In this document: positions 57,025 to 64,000 of the stretch, in pieces
Position numbering within the stretch: the stretch's first letter is position 1
Layout: the number at the start of each line of letters is the position of its first letter
Assembly: GCA_021234155.1 (NCBI GenBank)
Contig: JAJEKV010000001.1
Location: forward strand, 26,587,189-26,651,188
DNA length: 64,000 nt
Direction of reading: 5' to 3'
Source of the DNA: Isoetes taiwanensis
Taxonomy: Eukaryota > Streptophyta > Lycopodiopsida > Isoetales > Isoetaceae
Translations under genes and position numbers: made by a program
The notes under the pieces: model-generated
The model's input: only the letters and a program-made list of their open reading frames with translations
Databases searched by the model: none
Told to the model about the DNA's origin: nothing

Positions 57025-57497
57025 ATTGCAGTCATTGTACATATCTACTCATAAATCTAGTTAATCTATCATACAGTTGGAGGAACTAGCACAGAGTTGA
57101 AAAAGAAAGACTATGGATAGAAATGACTATGATGTCAATGAGTACATGGTATCAAATGATAGCCAAACAACCAACTTACTGAACAAGTGCACTACGCATG
57201 ACAACAACTAGGCCTGGCCGAAAGCGACCTCCTATTTGTTTTTCGAACCATGGTTTGTTAAAAAAACAGATAAATAATCCTCTTATTTCTGGTTTCTAGG
57301 GTTTATACATGAGCATGGCGGCCGATGTACATATCGGCAGTCTATGCATGCAATATGAAGCAGCAATATGAAGCATCAACGGACGGATCCGACCTATCTG
57401 CATTTTAGGGTTTCTAAACTGGGTTTATTACCGGTACGTGGAGAATTTTTTTTAGGGTGCACTTGATTCTGAGATCTAGGGTTCTTATTTATACCTT
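57025..57497. other. Spacer between L1 and Helitron fragment
   Basis: No gene seen. It is the continuation of the pre-insertion sequence left of the L1 (50,110-50,361). GCAATATGAAGCA is duplicated near 57,349-57,375. Confidence 0.4.
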
Positions 57498-57514
57498 GGT
57501 AGCCGGAAACCGGC

Positions 57515-58978
57515 TCATGGGAAGAAAGAAAGGTGGTCTAAATCTTCAATTCTCGAATACATATCAACTAAATATTCTCCACATAGCCGACCCAGCTGTA
57601 AGAACCTATCCTCGTGTAATAACCTAGTCCTGTACCATTGTAATTGTGTAAGACCGTGTTCATTATTGGGACCCCATCCTGGAGTACCATGTGGAAAAAA
57701 TAATGGGTATTGCAAAGGTTCATACATGGGATCAAGAATATTCATAAAAGTTGGTTCCCCCTCACTTCGAATCCAGAAGCCTGCAACTCGAGATCCAATA
57801 TCAGCCGTATTACTGACATCTGCAATTGCGGCGATTTCATTACTTGCAAATACTCCTTGGATCGTTATATATGCCGACGGCATGTGCATGCTTCCCATTG
57901 TTCGAAGATTTCGAATAAATGGGTTAATTTCATTCAGAATTGACCCGACAATACTAATCCACTGAAAAGGTACTCTTTGGTTTCGAGCGTGTGTGTAGCG
58001 TTCAGATTCATCATAGATATACCAATGTATTGGGTGTCCACTCTCCATCGTGGGACATAGTCGATGATATGTTCGTCCGGTAATGGTTACCGATGAGGGA
58101 AAATTTAAATTTACGAATTCGCCACTTACTCCAAGGACACTGAAGCAGAAAAGTTTGTTCACTTTTCTCGCTACTTCAGCAAACTCTAACATGTTATAAA
58201 GATTGTACAGTACCATAGGCAAGGATGGTAAAGGTGGCAACAACCATTTCCCTTTGTTGCAACAAAATCCATCTTGCTCGACGTTCAGCAAAGGAATTTG
58301 ACAATATGTGCACCTCTTACTCCATGTACACATTGCATAACCCGACGATATAGCCAAGTTCATGTTTTGTGCACAAGCTTGCCAATGCGCCGAAGCTCCC
58401 ACCACTACCCCATCATCTATATTATTTGCTTGAACCTGTCTTTGATTTGGTGATGCTGATATAATGTCCACAGTTTCAAAGCTCGCACCACTTTGTGGAG
58501 CAGGGATAGAGTGGGATCGTCCTGAACGTTCTCTAGCCCTATCTCTCATTCTTAATCTATCCTGCTCAGTTAAACTCGCATAACATTCTATCTTTCTCTG
58601 AAGTAATCTATTTCTATCATCCTCAGATAGTTGGGCATAGTGGTCCACCACTCTTTCTCGTATTCTAGTTCTATCGTCCTGAGATAGTTCTGCATAACGT
58701 TCTACTACTCTACATCTTATTCGGTCCCTATCCTCCTCGGATAAGTTCGCATATCGTTCTACTGCTCTACATCGTATCTGGTCTCTATCCTCCTCGGGTA
58801 AGTTTGCATAGCGTTCTCTTTCTCTTTGACGTATACTCTCTCTATCCACTTCTGATAAGTTAGCATAACGTGCCCTTCTCTTATACCGTCTTCTTTCTAT
58901 ATCCTCTATAGCCAAATTTATGTCAGTCGAACTATTCAAATTTCTAGTAATATTTTGCCCACCCACAGATATAGCTGC
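57515..58978 (-). pseudogene. Helitron Rep/helicase protein, N-terminal fragment
   Basis: Helitrons are rolling-circle transposons encoding a Rep-helicase. This open stretch of over 480 codons holds only the N-terminal part. About six 23-25-residue repeats of the RYANLSEEDRDRIRCR type come first (residues about 25-150), then a Cys cluster (CTWSKRCTYCQIPLLNVEQD, GFCCNKGKWLLPPLP), then the Helitron_like_N region ending PLFFPHGTPGWGP, LTQLQWYRTRLLHEDRFLQL and EYLVDMYSRIEDLDHLSFF. The HUH Rep nuclease and the PIF1 helicase are missing. There is no ATG at the upstream end, where the frame runs into RT unit 2. Both ends are therefore breakpoints. Confidence 0.9.
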
Positions 58979-60054
58979 ATCTGAAAAGAGAAGAAAAATT
59001 TTTGATTTCCATAAGCCGGCAGTATAGTATTCTGTTTTTCGTAGTAGCTCTACAGGAGGAAACTGGTCTTTAATGACAAGTTAAGATATTTAGGATGAGT
59101 TCACCTTAATACCTCACTGATTTTCTTATAAGCTAACTTTGTATGGTTTATTCGATCCACTTAGAAATACTTACATATCTGATTCTGTTTTGGATATACC
59201 GGATCTAAAATACTAGGGAAATTTACTATAAGTTTCAAATATGTGTACTTATGTGTGGTAAAGGGCGTTAAGCCGGATAGATTCAATGCTTACCTGTTGG
59301 CAACTTTTGGCTTTACCCTTTTTAGGCTAATGTTCAAATGGTTTTGTTTGCAGTAACCGAAGTCTATCCTTCCATTTCATTTGTTTTCAGCGGACAAATT
59401 GGATGTGACCTCTACTTTGTGGTGCTTTCTAAAACCTTCTTTGAAGTTTTGAATCGAGCTACAAGACCTTATAATTCTCTGTTTTGAGACAACAACTTTA
59501 TACTACTATGTCTCTTGTTTAGGTGTTAAACTTATGATATTATATTTCTTGCTGATTTTGGTTTATATACTTATGCTGACGTATTCATGGGTTATGTTGT
59601 TAAAACTTAAAATTTTATCTTGTTAAGAACATGAAAGATGCTGGAAATACTATGGTTCATATTTTGGTTAAAAACATGTGATCTTTTGTGCTATGGGAAT
59701 TTATACTCTGGATGACTTTTTGAACTGGGTTGCCTTTAATACATAAACTAGTGCAAATATGAATGATCATGTGATTTCGAAAAATTGCTAACTGATTTTT
59801 TGTCTTTGCCTTAATTGATTTGTACTTTGTTACTTATTTAATACCATGATAGACTAGATGATTATCAATGATATTGTATCTTGTTAGATTTAACTTTGGC
59901 AATATTATGGTTTATTCGTTTATATTCTTCTTAAATTGATTCTAGCATACAAATTTCCGTTGATTGTACATCCAATTCCTGAGTTTAACTTGGGACCCTG
60001 ATTTGGATGTAAGGTGTCTCTTTGATTCTTACTAATATTCTTACTTATTTGCAG

Positions 60055-61096
60055 AAGACTGGACCAGATCCCAAGCCTTTTATTGATGATGATAACTTCA
60101 ACAACTACTGGATCAAAGAGCTAATACTGCTACACTATAATGAGTGCAACATTACTAGTCCCAATACTACTGTGCAGACCCTGATCGCCTGCATCAAAAA
60201 CAAAGAAGTACATGATTATATTGTCTACAAAGAAAAAAGTCTTGTTGAGAAGGACAAATCACCTGTAAGCTATTTTGGGTTTAATGGTTGGTTTAAGGTT
60301 TTCCATGATATGAAAAAATCTGCCTTCAAACTTGAAGCTTGTAAGATGATTATTACAAATGTTTACAATGATATGCCTAATGTGTTATACACAAGAACGT
60401 GCTTGGAGGATGAGTTGGGCAGAAAATTCATGATCGGATTAGCACATTTGGAGGAGGTCCACGAAATCAAACCTTCATTATCTGTGGATGAAAAACAAGC
60501 TGATGATACTGCTGATTATTTACATGATGATACAAAGAATTGCCTATTTTCAGAAACTGATCTGTCAGAGGATGATTTGATATTTATGGATAAAGATCAT
60601 AACTAGGACAACTCACAAGATGACTCTGAGCACGATGAGGTACCTACCTTGACTTTGATTAACTCTTCTAAATTTCCTTTGATTCCTGAACAGAATGTTG
60701 AGTGCTATGGGGCTGCATGGGGATATGCTTTATGGAAAAGTCAGAACTTCGGGGCCTTAGCTCCAATCAACGTGGAAACTTGGAAGGCTTTAACAGGGAT
60801 CGTTAATTATGAAATTAGAACGGGAATCCTTAAAGCAGGGAAGTTAGACAAATATTTCCCTAAAAAAGAAGTTGTTGTACCATTTGATATCAATTTCTTT
60901 GAGCTGGAGTGCATCAGGAATTCTGGAGTATTTGTCAGCCAGAAAGGGAACATGGCGTTTTCAAATGATAAACGAGATGGTTTTTACCTAAAAAAACTAT
61001 GGAGAACACATTGTCCTTTCTTGACTTGTGGTTGTATCAAGACTCCTAACAAAGGAAAAACTGCAAATAAAGAAGAGTGTAATAGTGGGATAGTTT
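60055..61096 (+). pseudogene. Unit 2 exon 2, uninterrupted by LINE C
   Basis: Reads KTGPDPKPFIDDDNFNNYWI through YKEKSLVEKDKSPVSYFGFN, showing the empty LINE C site. The TAG at 60,604-60,606 is at the same codon as in unit 1. The frame then continues (NSSKFPLIPEQNVECYGAAW) to EECNSGIV, where the retroinsertion interrupts it. Differences from unit 1 are mostly single transitions, many changing the amino acid, as expected without selection. Confidence 0.75.
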
Positions 61097-61503
61097 TTTT
61101 TTTTTTTTTTTTTTTTTTTTGAAAGTAAGAAGTTTTTTGTATTGATCAGATAGGAAAAATTACAATACAAAGATCCCTTATGGATCAGATATAATTTAAG
61201 CACAAATGATCCCATGTGGATCTGAATTCATATCTGCAGCTACAGTATATATAAGTCTTCTCTCAACCTCTTCTTCCGTTTAACAACAGAGTACTACAGG
61301 AGCAAAATACTCATTTTCCAGAAACTGCAGATAAATCTTGAATGCTCTAAAACAACCTTCTGCAAAAGTAGAGATGAAGAGAGAAAAAAAGACAAAGAGT
61401 AATCTGAGCAGTCTCCCGCACTGCTCAGAGAAGGCACATGTGCCTCAATCTTTAATCAGTTATACAGATTGGATACCAAATGAGAAATTAAAAGAGATGC
61501 TGC
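61097..61503 (-). mobile_element. 407-bp poly(A)-tailed retroinsertion with target-site duplication
   Basis: A 24-base T-run begins the insert, so its poly(A) end faces left (minus strand). ATAGTGGGATAGTTT flanks it on both sides (61,082-61,096 and 61,504-61,518). Unit 1 shows the empty site. No protein is readable; it is a SINE or the truncated 3' end of a LINE. Confidence 0.88.
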
Positions 61504-62070
61504 ATAGTGGGATAGTTTGGGTGGACCATGCTGTTTGGTACTTGCTCAACAACCTTGATACCTTGTACCCTGGTGCCACACCTATTGTTAAAATGGTTTG
61601 CATAACCAAGTTACTCCACAATATCCTCAAACCTGCCATACTTGCATATCTCTCTTATCTTGAAGTGAGAAGAGTTCTGATAGACATGACACTCTACTAT
61701 CTTTGAAAACCCGACAACAATCGAAAATGGCCTTTGGTAGTAACATACACTTGCGTAAATTGCTGAATTTTCACTAAGATCTATCTCCTTCAGGTGAGCG
61801 ATTACTCCTAATAGTAAAAGTTACGCTATTACTAAAACAAACAAAGCCCGATGAGTGGCGGTGCACCCCGACAAGAAGTACTCTTCCATGCGACCTCCTA
61901 GAGTTACTTCTGATCCACGTGCAAGAACTTCTACTCCAGTTAGTAAACCTGCTAAAGTAAGTGGCTTTGACGATGACGATGATCAGTTCTCGGTCACAAA
62001 AGGTGGAAACCATGTTATTTAAGCTAGAGGAGAGCGTTTATCAAATTGGACTATAAAGGAGCTCTTGGGT
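61504..62070 (+). pseudogene. Unit 2 exon 2, remainder, degenerate
   Basis: After the retroinsertion the frame reads GIVWVDHAVWYLLNNLDTLY as in unit 1, then loses frame at about 61,700 (TATCTTTGAAAACCCG in place of TATGCTGAAAATCCTG). Several further indels follow up to the donor at 62,060. It cannot encode the full domain. Confidence 0.7.
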
Positions 62071-62280
62071 ATGTATAGATTGATTTTTATTATCCGAATT
62101 TATACGCTTCGGTTATGTACTTGGATCCGGTTTTCAGATCGTTAATAGGTTATAATGTCATTTTGTATTCGTTATACTCTAATATTAACATCCTACACTA
62201 GCCATGGGTTTTTATGGAAAGAGTTTTTCCATGGCTTGTTGTGTATCAGAGATATATAAAAAAAACTTTTATTTACCGAA

Positions 62281-64000
62281 TAAAGCTGAAAAGAGAAGAA
62301 AAAATTTTTATTTCCATAAGCCTGCTATGGGGGCTTAGCAACAATGCTAGCAATGAGAACAGATAAGAGAATATGGGCAGCAATGCGCAAATTGTGCAAG
62401 AATGTAATGACAGTTTCACTGGTTTCCTTGAGAAGGGCAAAGATAAGGGAAAGGCACCGGAAATCATAGTTGTAGACAGCTTTACGGCAATAGTCTTGAT
62501 AATCCGGAGCCTATTAATGCTGATCTCAACCTGAACGGCTTCAACCAGGTTTGATTAGTCAAGATTTTGAGCAGTTGAACATTTAACCTAGAACACTTGT
62601 TATAATTTGTTCTACCCTGATAGGATGCCTTTTAAGCTTTATAGCATGATAGGTTGTGACCATGGATAATCCTGAGTGATATAGAAGAATGCTTGCAGTA
62701 TAGTATTCTGTTTTTCGTAGTAGCTCTACAGGAGGAAACTGGTCTTTAATGACAAGATAAGATATTTAGGATGAGTTCACCTTAATACCTCACTGATTTT
62801 CTTATAAGCTAACTTTGTATGGTTTATTCGATCCACTTAGAAATACTTACATATCTGATTCTGTTTTGGATATACCGGATCTAAAATACTAGGGAAATTT
62901 ACTATAAGTTTCAAATATGTGTACTTATGTGTGGTAAAGGGCGTTAAGCCGGATAGATTCAATGCTTACCTGTTGGCAACTTTTGGCTTTACCCTTTTTA
63001 GGCTAATGTTCAAATGGTTTTGCTGCAGGTAACCGAGTCTATCCTTCCATTTCATTTGTTTTCAGCGGACAAATTGGATGTGACCTCTACTTTGTGGTGC
63101 TTTCTAAAACCTTGCTGAAGTTTTGAATCAGAGCTACAAGACCTTATAATTCTCTGTTTTGAGACAACAACTTTATACTACTATGTCTCTTGTTTAGGTG
63201 TTAAACTTATGATATTATATTTCTTGCTGATTTTGGTTTATATACTTATGCTGACGTATTCATGGGTTATGCTGTTAAAACTTAAAATTTTATCTTGTTA
63301 AGAACATGAAAGATGCTGGAAATACTATGGTTCATATTTTGGTTAAAAACATGTGATCTTTTGTGCTATGGGAATTTATACTCTGGATGACTTTTTGAAC
63401 TGGGTTGCCTTTAATACATAAACTAGTGCAAATATGAATGATCATGTGATTTCGAAAAATTGCTGACTGATTTTTTGTCTTTGCCTTAATTGATTTGTAC
63501 TTTGTTACTTATTTAATACCATGATAGACTAGATGATTATCAATGATATTGTATCTTGTTAGATTTAACTTTGGTAATATTATGGTTTATTCGTTTATAT
63601 TCTTCTTAAATTGATTCTAGCATACAAATTTCCGTTGATTGTACATCCAATTCCTGAGTTTAACTTGGGACCCTGATTTGGATGTAAGGTGTCTCTTTGA
63701 TTCTTACTAATATTCTTACTTATTTGCAGAAGACTGGACCAGATCCCAAGCCTTTTATTGATGATGATAACTTCAACAACTACTGGATCAAAGAGCTAAT
63801 ACTGCTGTACTATAATGAGTGCAACATTACTAGTCCCAATACTACTGTGCAGACCCTGATCGCCTGCATCAAAAACAAAGAAGTACATGATTATATTGTC
63901 TACAAAGAAAAAAGTCTTGTTGAGAAGGACAAATCACCTGTAAGCTATTTTGGGTTTAATGGTTGGTTTAAGGTTTTCCATGATATGAAAAAATCTGCCT
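62281..64000 (+). mobile_element. Unit 3 of the YIDD RT element, cut by the window end
   Basis: Starts at TAAAGCTGAAAAGAGAAG in exon 1, which here keeps most of its length (with indels) up to GGCTTCAACCAG and the GTTTGATT donor at 62,549. Intron 1 runs to 63,729, without the 201 bases unique to unit 1. Exon 2 begins KTGPDPKPFIDDDNF at 63,730 and continues past the window. The junction with unit 2 joins intron 2 to exon 1, making a tandem array. Confidence 0.8.

Larger units (their letters stand above)
58981..62280 (+). mobile_element. Unit 2 of the YIDD RT element, truncated tandem copy
   Basis: Starts within exon 1 (AAAAGAGAAGAAAAATTTTTG), then jumps from CCATAAGCC to the intron at GGCAGTATAG, deleting most of exon 1 and the intron start. 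Intron 1 (to 60,054) and exon 2 (60,055 onward) follow at about 97-98 percent identity to unit 1. It lacks the 201 bases (40,021-40,221) present in unit 1. It breaks off in intron 2 (TTATTTACCGAA) at the start of unit 3 and never reaches the RT exon. It carries a 407-bp retroinsertion and many small indels after 61,700. Confidence 0.8.

Overview
This is nuclear DNA of a land plant with a large, repeat-rich genome. The plant genes are recognisable only as scattered pieces: a Dof transcription factor, a 3-ketoacyl-CoA synthase fragment, a SAGL1-like F-box/kelch pseudogene and a kinesin exon fragment. They have GT-AG introns, long AT-rich spacers and eukaryotic TATA boxes. The divergent Dof protein, the LINEs with microsatellite tails and a Penelope-like reverse transcriptase suggest a non-seed plant such as a fern or lycophyte, but that is inference. 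Most of the window is transposon.

1-11 kb: a decayed LINE (A), a KCS pseudogene interrupted by a SINE-like segment, then a stretch (about 5.4-10.8 kb) bounded by GGGTTGCCC-type ends that holds minus-strand fragments of at least two plant genes, including the SAGL1-like pseudogene. 11.2-11.9 kb: a small Cys-rich plus-strand gene with a TATA box. 12.7-18.7 kb: a nearly full-length LINE (B) with tandem 5' monomers, an L1-type ORF1, a broken ORF2 and a (TATC)n tail. 19-31 kb: repeats, SINE-like copies, a LINE RT fragment (F), a kinesin fragment and several short tandem duplications. 31.0-32.5 kb: an intact single-exon Dof-domain gene on the minus strand; its TATA/start region is repeated twice further upstream. 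35.6-38.5 kb: two 5'-truncated LINE 3' ends (E, D) and a possible solo LTR.

38.5-64 kb: three related units of an intron-containing retroelement-like gene. Unit 1 (38.55-49.86 kb) has exon 1, a 1.37-kb intron, exon 2, a 0.35-kb intron and a reverse transcriptase exon with a GIPMG motif and a YIDD catalytic box. It was split by a GC-rich LINE (C, 40.5-46.1 kb). Units 2 and 3 (59.0-62.3 kb and 62.3 kb to the window end) are truncated tandem copies that keep the intron. Between units 1 and 2 lie a 6.6-kb L1 LINE with a perfect 16-bp target-site duplication (50.4-57.0 kb) and a Helitron Rep/helicase N-terminal fragment (57.5-59.0 kb).

The two most interesting systems are the intron-retaining YIDD reverse transcriptase units, and the L1, which carries extra reading frames on both sides of ORF1/ORF2 and uses TAATG stop-start overlaps at both the ORF1/ORF2 and the ORF2/ORF3 junctions. 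Only the Dof gene, the Cys-rich gene and perhaps the L1 look intact enough to be functional; nearly everything else is pseudogenic.
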